Positions 51,864 to 62,063 of a DNA stretch of 64,000 nucleotides are shown here, in pieces; position 1 is the stretch's first letter, and each line of letters starts with the position of its first letter. The position numbers were made by a program, and so were the translations under genes. The stretch spans positions 2,867,001 through 2,931,000 of the forward strand of contig CP114495.1 of assembly GCA_027186245.1 (NCBI GenBank), in the 5' to 3' direction. The notes beneath the pieces are model-generated. The model had not been told where the DNA came from and did no database searches. It worked only from the letters and a program-made list of their open reading frames with translations. This DNA is from Coriaria nepalensis. Taxonomy: Eukaryota; Streptophyta; Magnoliopsida; Cucurbitales; Coriariaceae.

Positions 51864-52420
51864 AGTGTTCATCTATCTTTTCTCAATAAAGGAGCAAATT
51901 TGGATATTTTTCGCCTTTTAATTAGTTAATGTCTTTTACGTATTTAGGTTATTTATGCTCCATAATCAGTAGCATTTCAGTTTTTGTTTTAGGCCTTTAG
52001 GTCATCCATAAACAATTTTCAAAAATAAATTAGTAGCCGTTATGCTATTGTAACTTAATGGGGGATGATTTGTTCACCGCATTCTTCTTCTTATTTATTT
52101 ATTATTTAGTACTAATTTGCTAAAGTGAAACCAAAATTAAGGGATGAAGATCTAAATTTTGTATACTGTTTTTACAAGCAAAAAGCTGAAATTAGTATAC
52201 TGATCATGCAGTAGTATATTCTTATAGATTAAAAAAAAAAAAAAATGAAACATATATAAATAATATAACTAATAAAGAGGAACCAAAGCACACAGCTTGC
52301 ATAAGAATTGTAAGTAGATGGTCCCTTGGAAGTGGCTAAGAAAAGATGGATGGATTAGATAAGATTAACAACTACTCTAAGTAACCTGATCAGTGAAGGT
52401 GATTCAAATAATAGGAGATA
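51864..52420. other. 3' flank of laccase
   Basis: 3' UTR and AT-rich DNA with an A-run near 52230-52245. No other feature is visible. Confidence 0.55.
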
Positions 52421-52740
52421 TGCCCTTGGTAGGCCGGTTCCTAATGGTCCTTTCGTGTTGCTTCTTCAATTTCAAGGAAATCAATGGTCCGCTCGTTTCA
52501 TACTTTCTTAGAACTTTCCAATTGGAAGGTTGGTGATGGCAGTAATATAGACTTTTGGTTCGATGATTGGGGGTGGGTATTTTGTAGGAAAAGGTTAATT
52601 TCCCGTGTCCTTCAATGACTGTTAAGGAACGAGTTAGTACTTGTCGCCAATATTTTTCAATATATTCAACAAAGAATCCCTATGCTTCATTCTTTTCCGG
52701 ACAAATTTTTTAACATGCCATGTTAATTTTTCTTTTCAAT
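52421..52740 (+). mobile_element. LINE (non-LTR retrotransposon) fragment
   Basis: The plus strand contains SNWKVGDGSNIDFWFDDWGWV (52526-52588), the signature of the zinc-binding reverse-transcriptase-associated region found after the RT domain in plant LINEs, followed by VKERVST. Nearby frames are broken and no RT core or 3' poly-A end was found. Bounds are approximate. Confidence 0.65.
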
Positions 52741-53782
52741 TTTAGAGGTTAATCGTTGGTGATGAAGCTTTGCAATTAAATTTTAATGCCTAATAACCTG
52801 TTAGCTCGAGAAGAATGCGAGTGATCAGACAAAAGAGGAGTTTAGCACCTGCATTATTCATATTATTAGAATTAGTCATTAATTATCACAGTCATGATAT
52901 ATCAGAGTTTTTTCGTATTCACATTTTTTGTTTCCTGTTGTTGCAGTTAACCTCAACCCGCTTGTTACAAGTTCTTGCCCTTGTTTCAGACACTACCCAT
53001 CAATCTGTAAGTTTTTCTTCTCAAAGTAAGTTCTGTAATTTGCTAGTGCAACGCTCCTTGTCATTTGCTATATACAATAGCAAACAATTACAGATAGAGG
53101 TATGAACATAGTCTTTTTTTTTATGGGGTTTGTGATTACTTGCTTAGCAGGTTAGGAATTACGTAATTAGAAAAGGATAATGTGCTTTGTAGATTGTTTG
53201 AAGATCACTGTTCAGTGTTTATCTATATAACACAATAGTAATTAAGCTCCTGCAATGAAGTTTCTTGGACAAAAATCACATTTTTTTTGGTCATAATTTA
53301 AAATGTTTCTTTTACTATTGGAAAACATAATTCCAAAAGGAAAAAAATAATGATGTTAGTAGATTATAAGCAATTCTAAGATAATCAAAGTTTAGGTCCT
53401 TCTCTGCTATGTTACTGACAAGTGACAAGGATTTGTTTATTCTATATTAATGAACTTGTTATAGTCTACATATGCTCACGTTATAATTCTATGCCTAACT
53501 CAATCTGATGAAGATTCTAATGATTAGCATAGCTTGTATCTTCTTACAAGTTGATGAGAATGATTTTTCCTTCTCGTATCTAACTCTAGATTATATTGGT
53601 GGATCCAAACCTAAAATCTTATCCAATTGTATAATATGGATAGAAGTTGGCTTGATATGCAGCGATAAAGTTAGCTGTACATTATGAGGATATTCGAGTT
53701 TATATAATTTTCTTCGCGATTTGCTAATAATGAAGGAAAGAATGTGTGTCCGTGTTTGAAATGTCATCTTAGTAAGGTTCTA
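52741..53782. other. Unassigned AT-rich DNA
   Basis: A 96-codon open stretch at 52815-53105 has no recognisable domain and is not called. No RNA gene was seen. Confidence 0.5.
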
Positions 53783-55250
53783 CTAGTTGAACATGTTCGT
53801 GACCATTTGGTGAGTTACATAATGGTAAGGAGTTACAAAACATTGTTTATACATGGAAAAGTTAGCCAAGGTGTTGCCGCTTCCTCTAATTATGTTGAAT
53901 GAAAGAAAATAATTTGAGGGAGTTTGGAAATGACTTGGATAATATGTTGAATGAGCTCCTTCATGACCAGTGTGATCAGCCGTCATCTACTGCTCATCTG
54001 GTAATTGGAAGGTACCTCTGAAACATCTGGTAATTACAATGTAAGAGCAATTGGCTGGGATGATGGCCAACAACTGTTTGGGATGAGCCACGACCGCCCT
54101 GTGATGACATCTTTAGTTCAATGGCGCCTTTTATCCGTTTGTTGTCTCGGTGTTTTGGCTCATGTGTTTTGAATCCCTTAGGAACCACTCCGTGAACTTA
54201 ATCTGATATGGAAGATCCATGTGTAATTCCTTCAGGAGGCACATCGGTGTTAGGTGGTAGCTGAGCAAGTTGGTCGACTATATATGTGCGGCAATGCAGA
54301 AAGATCTTCCATGATTCTCGTCTACCCCTATACTCTAATATCGTTGAGGAGAACATATTTTAGATTCTCCTACGGTTGATCACAATCTCCTTATACGGAT
54401 TTTTATGTATGATTGGTGTTGGTCTCTGACTTGTCCCCACCCTTGCTTTCCTATCCACCGGCTTAGAATATACTCTTCTAGGATAGTAAGGCAATCCATC
54501 TTTTTCAACTTCCAGATGCTATGGCTGCAAGGAATATCAACATACTCAAAGTGTCTGCAACTGCACTGATGAAACCCGTTAATGGCGGTGAGAACACGTC
54601 GCTTGGCCCTCGAACATATATGGGATGAGGCGTCATTGTAAACATGCATCTCGATCCGTACATAACGGTCAATCTCTCTTCTACCATCAATAGTCATCCA
54701 CAGAGCCTCTTCTACAAAAATAGTTTAGACTTTTGGGGTGTAATTTTTTGAAGCATGGCACCAAATCGAGTCATTCACATTTATGACGTATGTTTGGGCC
54801 CATTTCTCACACTTCTCATATATCCTACGCAACCACTCGTTCTCATGCAGGTTATGGTCATCAAGCATCTTCCACCAAGCAATCTCGAAATCAACTCGTG
54901 ATTATGTTGTGCCTTCCATTCAAAAGTGTATTACTTCCCATTCGGTTGCCGTTGAACGCTGAAACGAGCAAGAAAACCAATCCTCGTATCTGCATGTTCC
55001 TTTATTACCTGCACACCTAGAATTTTAGATCTTCTAAGTCCTTCTTTGCTACAAACGAACACCCTACTTATGTAGTACGTATTGTCTTTGTTTTTGCGCC
55101 CAGAATTCTTGCGGATGCTGAACCTGTGACTTATCCCATAAGAATTATACCAGTTGTAAGCATGATTACATCTTTGAACTCTAAGGTCCAAATATTAACT
55201 AATTCCCCGTTGTCTGTCCGAACCATATCACCTACACAATCCAACCATAT
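53783..55250 (-). pseudogene. FAR1/FHY3-related (FRS) pseudogene with the MULE domain deleted
   Basis: FAR1-related proteins are transcription factors domesticated from Mutator-like transposases. On the minus strand an N-terminal FAR1 DNA-binding domain is readable at about 55191-54934 (AYNWYNSYG, FSIRKNSGRKNK, SRVFVCSKEGLRR), then an in-frame TAA, then QHNHEL, its conserved end. A SWIM zinc finger follows at 54697-54380 (CSCRHFEYVDIPCSHSI, then EYILSRWIGK). A C-terminal part at about 54190-53990 (KTHEPKHRDNKRIKGAIE) is in another frame. The MULE transposase domain of roughly 300 residues that should lie between HNHEL and SWIM is absent. Frameshifts and stops make it non-coding. Confidence 0.82.
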
Positions 55251-56057
55251 AAATGAAATAAACACACAAATACACCAGAATCCTACAAATTAAAATATGA
55301 AGAGTATCAACTTAAAAAAAGAAACAAAATCATGAAAGTTGACGAACCAGCGAGGCTTGATGTGCTATTAGACGTTGCCCTATTAATATTTTAAGGCATC
55401 TTCGCCATTGACGATTGTGCAACAAGCTGGAAAGAAACAATAGTATGGACATACGTGTAAAAAAAAGCTGAAAACAAGCTTACTTGAACTTATCCTTGCG
55501 TCTAGTATTGCCTTGCCTGCCTTTGTGATAGAAACCCCTATCGTTTAATAAGCCGAGGGCAATACCTTGCTACCATCTTTTACAATTGGTGTTTGATTTC
55601 CTCTGCTCTTGATACGGTTTAAATAGGCAAACGTGCTGGCCTTAATGCTGGTGGTTGACCTTCATGCTGGTAAGTTGACTGGTTGTTGACCTTAATGGTG
55701 GTGATTGACTGGTTGTTTGACATAATTTAATGTTCATGATCCTCTAGTACTCATAAAAGTGTAAATGATAATGTATGTTTTATAATAAATGCTATATAGT
55801 TCGATACGTTTTCAAACCGGTTTCTTGGAACTTTAAGCTGAATATTGGTATCAAGTCAGTTTACTAATTTTCCTATAATATTTCCTATATGAAGGATTTT
55901 TTTCAATATATAACAACGCATTTAGATAACATAAGCATAAGTGTTAATGACAACTCTAGTTTATCTTCTCAGCAAAAGAGCAAATGCAATATTCTATATG
56001 ATTCATATCTAATTAAACGGAGCATATATCTTGTGAGAACATACATAAGATCCATTA
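55251..56057. other. Spacer with short repeated words; 3' flank of the peptide paralogue
   Basis: At about 55630-55730 the phrase GTTGACCTTAATGCTGGTGGT recurs in variants. From about 55945 the sequence is similar to the 3' flank of the peptide gene at 34.7 kb. Confidence 0.5.
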
Positions 56058-56243
56058 TTACTTAATAGGTGGAGGCCCGGGGGCATTATTTACACCATTT
56101 CTAGGCGAAGGTCTCCGAATCACTGCTATTTTCTGGTTCCGGATCTCATTGTTCTTGTGCCTCCTCATCTTCAGCCGGGATCTCGGACTGAAACAAGAAG
56201 GTTGAGATGATGAAGATGAGAGTAGAGACAAGTATAAGGACAT
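56058..56243 (-). pseudogene. Decayed paralogue of the small secreted-peptide gene
   Basis: A 61-codon open frame (start 56243) has a C-terminal part, KMRRHKNNEIRNQKIAVIR then PSPRNGVNN, that aligns with the second exon of the 34.7-kb peptide gene. Its N-terminal part is in the wrong frame. The frame matching the other gene's signal peptide reads LVSTLIFIISTFLFQSEIP, has no ATG and is preceded by TAG; it ends at TGA. The intron of the 34.7-kb gene is missing here, apparently lost with adjacent exon sequence by a deletion that also shifted the frame. An alternative is a living gene for an altered, non-secreted 61-residue peptide; I think that less likely. Confidence 0.6.
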
Positions 56244-56999
56244 GTTTAATTAGTTTGAAGGGCTACTAATTATTATTATTATATATATATTGCTATAAAT
56301 TTTGTAGAATGCTTTATAAAGAAAGTTGGTCTTCCTCATTTTTCACGCACATTATATATATATATATTCAAAAATTTGGCCCAAAAAAAATTGAAAAAAT
56401 TTCTTTATGAGGGTATTTTTGCAAACTCCCTCAAATTCTATTTATTTTTTATTTTTTATTTTTTTTTTGGGGTTTGATGTGGGAAAAATTTCTAAACCAA
56501 ATCCTGAAAGAATATCTCAAAATATAAGTAGTCAAAATAACGAGTGGAATAATATTAGATTTTTTTTTTTTCTTTCTTGGGCCAAAAAATAATAGTGGAA
56601 TTGGGGTGGGGCCTAATTTGCATTTTCCATGGACATGTGCCTAACGATATTGATTATTAGCATCATTGCCTAAATACTCTCAGTCTCATACATGCACACG
56701 TACCCCCATTTCCCCCCATGCATGTATGTTTAGTTCATTTTCAGCCTCCCAACTAAAATTAGACAATCGAATTTAACAAACAACACAACCTTGAAAAGAG
56801 CTTGTGGATACCCACCTTTTGCTCTCTCTGGAAACAAAATCTTCCCAAACTCTCACAACTTACCATTCCCCTTGTTAATTTTAGTTTCCTTTGATCCCTA
56901 GCTAAGAAGAACCCTAGCATCCCTATAGAACCACACCCCATATTGATCAATCCCTTCTGCAGAAGAACATAGAACTTCCGAACAACATAACCGGAAAAC
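56244..56999. other. Promoter region of the GH17-X8 gene and spacer
   Basis: An (AT)n tract lies at about 56352-56368 and T-runs at 56450-56470. An RY-type element CATGCATG lies at 56718-56725, about 280 bp upstream of the glucanase start codon. I see no TATA box that I would stand behind. Confidence 0.45.
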
Positions 57000-58539
57000 A
57001 TGGATACGGCCCATACCGTGTTTTTTGTGTGGGCCCTAACATTCATGGTGTTTTCGGATCAAGGTTCGGTTCAAGGCCTAGATCTTGGTGTGAATTGGGG
57101 AACATTGTCATCTCGTACTCCTGCTCCTAGTATTGTGGTTCAATTGCTCAAAGACAATGGGATTAAGAAAGTGAAGATGTTTGATGCCGATTCTTGGACC
57201 CTGAAAGCCATGGAGGGAATAGACATGGAGGTCATGGTTGCTATACCTAATGACATGCTTAAGACAATGGCTGGTAGTTACGACAATGCCAAAGATTGGG
57301 TTAAGGAAAATGTCACTGCCCATTTAAGGAAAGGGGGTGTGGATATCAGGTAATTAGAAAGAAGAACATCATGATCATCATATATGATTTGATTTAGGTT
57401 ATAGGTTATGTTACAATTTTTGATACTATATGTGTAGGTATGTTGCAGTCGGAAATGAGCCTTTCTTGGCGAGTTACAACGGCTCATTCACCAAGACTAC
57501 TTTCCCGGCATTGAAAAACATATACAAGGCTCTGCAGGAAGCTGGGCATGCGAATAGAGTCAAGGCCACTATCCCTTTGAACTCCGATGTTTACGAGTCC
57601 ACTTCCGACAAGCCGTCGGATGGACAATTCAGAAAGGACATAAGAAAACTCATGACTGACATATCACATTTCCTCAATGATACCAACTCCCCCTTCGTGG
57701 TCAACATTTATCCATACATCAGTCTGTATCAGAACCCCAATTTCCCCCTGGACTTCGCCTTCATGGACAGTGGTAGTAGAAGCATCCAGGACGGCAACAA
57801 AAAATACGATAACGTCCTTGACGCGAACCATGACACGCTCATTGCCGCCCTGAAAAAAGCCGGCGTCCCCAACCTGAAGATCATAATTGGAGAAATCGGC
57901 TGGCCCACAGATGGCAACAAGAATGCCAATGAGAAGTTGGCCGAGAGGTTCTACGACGGTTTGTTCAAAAAACTGGCTAAAAATGGGGGGACCCCACTAA
58001 GGCCTGGCCCACTCGATGTGTACCTCTTCGGTCTTTTCGATGAAGATATGAAGAGTATCGAGCCTGGATTCTTCGAACGCCATTGGGGTATCTTTAGGTA
58101 CGACGGTAAACCCAAATTCCCGATGGATTTCACTGGCAAAGGGCAAGACAAGTTACCTGTTGCAGCAATTGGTGTTCAGTACATGGAGAAACAATGGTGC
58201 GTGGCCAGGAAGGATATAGAAGATCTGAGCTCGGCCACTCCTGAGATCGAGTATGCTTGCGCTAATTCGGATTGTACGTCGTTAGGGTATGGATCTTCTT
58301 GCAACAATTTGGATGCAACAGGGAACGCTTCTTATGCTTTCAACATGTACTTCCAAATGCAAGACCAAAGCGTTGAGGCTTGCAAGTTCAAAGGCATGGC
58401 TGAGATTGTAACGAAGGATCCTTCAAAAGGGAGTTGCTTCTTTCCCCTACAGATTATGAGTGCGGCTGAGAGTCTTAAACTGGCGTTTCGGCTCAGTTTC
58501 GTTGCAGCTCTTGTGCTAAACTTGTTCAATTTCATGTGA
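57000..58539 (+). CDS. GPI-anchored glucan endo-1,3-beta-glucosidase (GH17 with X8/CBM43 domain)
   Basis: This enzyme hydrolyses beta-1,3-glucan (callose) at the cell surface and is often linked to plasmodesmata or pollen/cell-plate callose. Two exons, 57000-57349 and 57438-58539 (1452 nt, 483 residues). A signal peptide (FFVWALTFMVFSDQGSVQG) precedes the GH17 barrel that begins LGVNWGTLSSR. The acid/base glutamate is E124 in VAVGNEPF and the nucleophile is E269 in IIIGEIGWPT. An X8 domain starts near residue 369 (QWCVARKD) with the usual Cys pattern (YACANSDCTSLGYGSSC, then CKFKG and GSCFFP). A C-terminal hydrophobic stretch (LAFRLSFVAALVLNLFNFM) fits a GPI-anchor signal. All key residues are present. 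The exact subgroup and tissue role cannot be read from sequence. Confidence 0.95.
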
Positions 58540-60393
58540 GTTGCGTATATAAAAAGATCTTAAAAAAAAAAAAAAACACCTCTATATAGAGATTGAACCA
58601 CCATTTCAGTCATTTGTATTTAGTTTCTTTTGCTTGGAACGATTATCATACTATATATCTATATGTATACGTATATATACTAGTTAATTATATATTAGCC
58701 TATAGATAAATTTTAAGATTGCGTACTGATTGATCAAGTAGATATATAAGTCCGATGTCATGAACTAATGTTCTAACTTCTAAGATCATATTTTGAGTAA
58801 ATTACACAAATCACCATTCCTCAATTACCTAAGAAAAAACCTTGTTGAGCCTCATCTCACCAAGTTGGCTGTATAGCTACCGAGCCGACTCAAGTTTCTT
58901 GACATTCAAGTCACAAAACAAGTTCTGCTAGATTAGGTTGATTGTCTTGTTGAACTTTTTTTTTTCTGATCAACATAACGAGTGTTCGGATTAAACTACG
59001 ATATTCTTTTATAGTGAACGATACGGAATCTGAAACCGAGAGTCGTTGAGCTTGCAGATGACGAGAAGAGTTTCGTTTTGCTGATTCCACTTTTAAACCA
59101 TATGAACATTAATATAATGATTTGTTTGAGAGGTGTTTGAGTTCATTGACATTACATGGAATCTATAAATAATTATAGAGGACAATTAGTTTGATTCCCT
59201 ATTTACAAAGAGAATGAAAATGAGAGTAATCAGTAGAATGACTAATTCTTTGTTGTTTATTTGGTTGTATAAAAAATGAGAAATAAAAAATAATTGAAAT
59301 TTCATATTTTAACGATTTTTTATAATTTTTAAGAATTTTTGCATTAATTTTTTGAAAAATTAGGTAACAGACACATAAAGATTTAAATATTATGAGAAAA
59401 AAATCCGTATAAATTTCATTCTATTTGAAAGATATATATTTTAAATAGAATTACTGATTTATTATTTTAAAATTTGAGAAATCAAAATGATTCTCTATTT
59501 TTAGATAGAAACAAACCGAATAAACGAATAAGAATCATTTTAATTATATTTATACTCAAATAATAGAACAATCACTCCCTTAAGAATTTGAGAGAAAGCC
59601 TAAGAAATTGAAGCAACTTAATTAGTTGCCCAAAAAGAAAGAAAAAAAAAAAAAACTATATCTAATGAAATATTGGTTAAGGTGGATTAATAGCTCAAAA
59701 ATATTAATAATTAGAATCTTGACACAGATTGATTATCAAATGCCTCCGTCCCGTGAGAGCGGATTCTATGCCTACCGCCTTCATCCTTATCATGTCTAGG
59801 GCATCGATCAAGGCCGTCTGTGGTGCATCTATAGACACAGAGCATATCTACGTAGGTAGCTCTTTTATTTATACTGAGCTAAGCGGAAGCTAATCTGGTG
59901 GAAAAATGACTAATTTTGGATATGCTCTCGATTTTTGAATGCGCAACAAATAATCTGAATCGATTCGTAGACATAATAGATCTTGTCCTAACAACCAATG
60001 CACATTTCTCACAAGAGAGATAAACTTGATCATAGAAGTTGATAGAGAGCTAGAGAATTCATAGGGGACTGGACTGGTTCGGCCCCATCTATAGATATAA
60101 TCTACGTTCTTATTATTATTATTATAATTATAATTATATTAGTAGTAATGTGAAATGAACACTAATCCCAACAACCTTTTCACGGATTGATGGATATGGG
60201 TTTGAATTTTTAATTTATCAACCGAGTTAATTAATTAATAATTAATACTTTAAGCATATAATAATGATTAATAAACAGTTCCAAGATAATGTGAACAAAA
60301 TAGAAGTAACCATGGCCCTTCAGAGTGATATGAAAAGCCAACCCAAATACAAAACATATATCTATAGTAAGACCGCATCATGCAATAACAATA
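58540..60393. other. Long spacer downstream of the glucanase
   Basis: AT-rich DNA with A-runs (58562-58576, 59641-59655). Around 59740-59900 is a GC-richer segment (CCGTCCCGTGAGAGCGG, GGGCATCGATCAAGGCCGTC) that resembles transposon-derived sequence, but I cannot identify it. No gene is supportable. Confidence 0.5.
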
Positions 60394-62063
60394 TTAAACA
60401 GTATCAGTACTGGTTTTGATCACGTTGCCCTGATCATTCGATTCATTCGATTGTGAAATGACGTAGTTTTTGTCGTCGTTGCCGTGGAATTGGGAGTGCT
60501 TTTTGGAGGAGCCCTTGCATAGCTCGATTGGGTATTTAATGGCATTGAGGTGGAGCTTCCGACGAACGGCATTATCGAGATTGATCCCGCATATATGAGA
60601 GAGTCTAACGAGGTATAGAAGAACATCTGATAGCTCTTCTCCTAAGTGCTGTTTCTCTTCTTCTTTCCAATCAGCCAGACCTTTTGGAACCTCCCCTTTC
60701 CACTGAAATATCTCAGACAGCTCTCCTACTTCTCCGACCTTAATCAAAAAACAAAAAACACATGTTTGACAATCGATGAGAAAGTATTTGATGTATCGTG
60801 CAGGTAATGTAATACGTCAGTGCAGATAGGAAATATTAGATTCCAAAAAAGTTGCACTGATGTAACAAAATTGAAGGAAATAAAAGGTGGGGGGGGGGGG
60901 GGGGGGGATAGAAAGAGAAACTGTTTCATAAAGAGCCAAGAAGTTGCCGAAATTGGACTACTATGAAAGCCACCCATTGCTACAACTTTTTTCGAGAGCA
61001 ATGAAATCAAACAGAAAGAAAAACAGTAACTCAAAAGTGGGGTGGTCTTTTTACAAGTACGTGACAACAACCATGAACTTGTTTCCATTAGCATTTACTA
61101 TGATCATATCATTTTCAGGGACCCAAAAAAAAAAAAAGAGCCAATTTGTAGTCACTATGCAGACTTTGGAACTGTCCTATTCACTATCTCAAATAGTGAT
61201 TCAAAGACACGTGGGTTAAAAACAGAGGAAACCAAAATAAATTTTTTTATATGAAAATTATATATATATTGTAATTTTGATTGATATAATTTACAGTCAA
61301 ATTCTTATCACGAGAGAAAATATAAATTGATCTTGATCGTTCAATTCCATTAAACATATTGATATAATATCAATTTTTTTAAAAAAAACCGAATTAATAT
61401 ATTTAATGAAATTAAACAGTAAAGATTAATTATTTTCTCTCTGGATTAATCTGAATACTACTGACCCAAATCGCGACGTTCATGAATAATGCCCACTTAA
61501 TAAATTTGCAATCGATCAAAATCATGGATGGAGATTTGGGAAATCCTTAGAAAGCTGTTATGCGAGCTATATCCAAAAAAAAAAAAAAACAATTATATTT
61601 TATTTTATAATATTTAAGTGAAATGTAAACAATATATATTCAAAGTTATGGGATTACAATCACAAAAGTTACTATTCCAACAGTTCTTGATTAGTATATC
61701 CAGTAATTAATCCATTTTTCATTTAACAATATCATTTAGTACTTTTAAGTACTAATTAACTATGTAATTATTTTCATCTTCGTATCCACCTAAAGAAAGA
61801 ACCAAAAAGCAGTGTTGATTTATAAAAAAACAACGATCATAAATGATAAAACTCCAATAATAGAAGGCAAAAAAGAAGAAAAAAATGCAGAAGAAATATA
61901 TAGTATGAAATAGTGTATATATATATATATATAGTACCAGAGCTAGAAGGAGATTTCTAGGACTATGAAATTGATCCCAGTCTCTCTCCTTCGAGAACTT
62001 GGCCATTATGTTCTTCAGCTCTTCGAGTGTAACAAACCCATCTCTTTCTTCAATCTCCGCCAT
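60394..62063 (-). CDS. DCTPP1-like: dCTP pyrophosphatase 1-like / MazG-type NTP pyrophosphohydrolase
   Basis: The all-alpha NTP-PPase family hydrolyses dCTP and modified dCTPs to the monophosphate plus pyrophosphate, cleansing the nucleotide pool. Two exons, 61938-62063 and 60394-60738 (471 nt, 156 residues), separated by a 1.2-kb intron. It starts MAEIEERDGFVTLEELKN. FSKERDWDQFHSPRNLLLAL is the conserved first helix. The metal site is ExxE (E45, E48 in GEVGELSEIFQW) plus ExxD (E77, D80 in LGEELSDVLLYLVRLS). AIKYPIELCKGSSKK follows, then a polar tail. ATG 62063 is the first in frame and follows a CT-rich leader (62123-62150). The length is normal for the family. The intron holds a 19-nt G-run on the plus strand and (TA)n near the donor. 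Confidence 0.92.
60889..60907. repeat. 19-nt G homopolymer in the DCTPP1 intron
   Basis: Nineteen consecutive G on the plus strand, so C19 in the DCTPP1 pre-mRNA. It is a likely sequencing and polymorphism hotspot. Confidence 0.9.

Noticed and set aside
52815..53105. 96-codon open frame downstream of the LINE scrap
   Set aside because: No domain and no conserved motif; it probably arose by chance.
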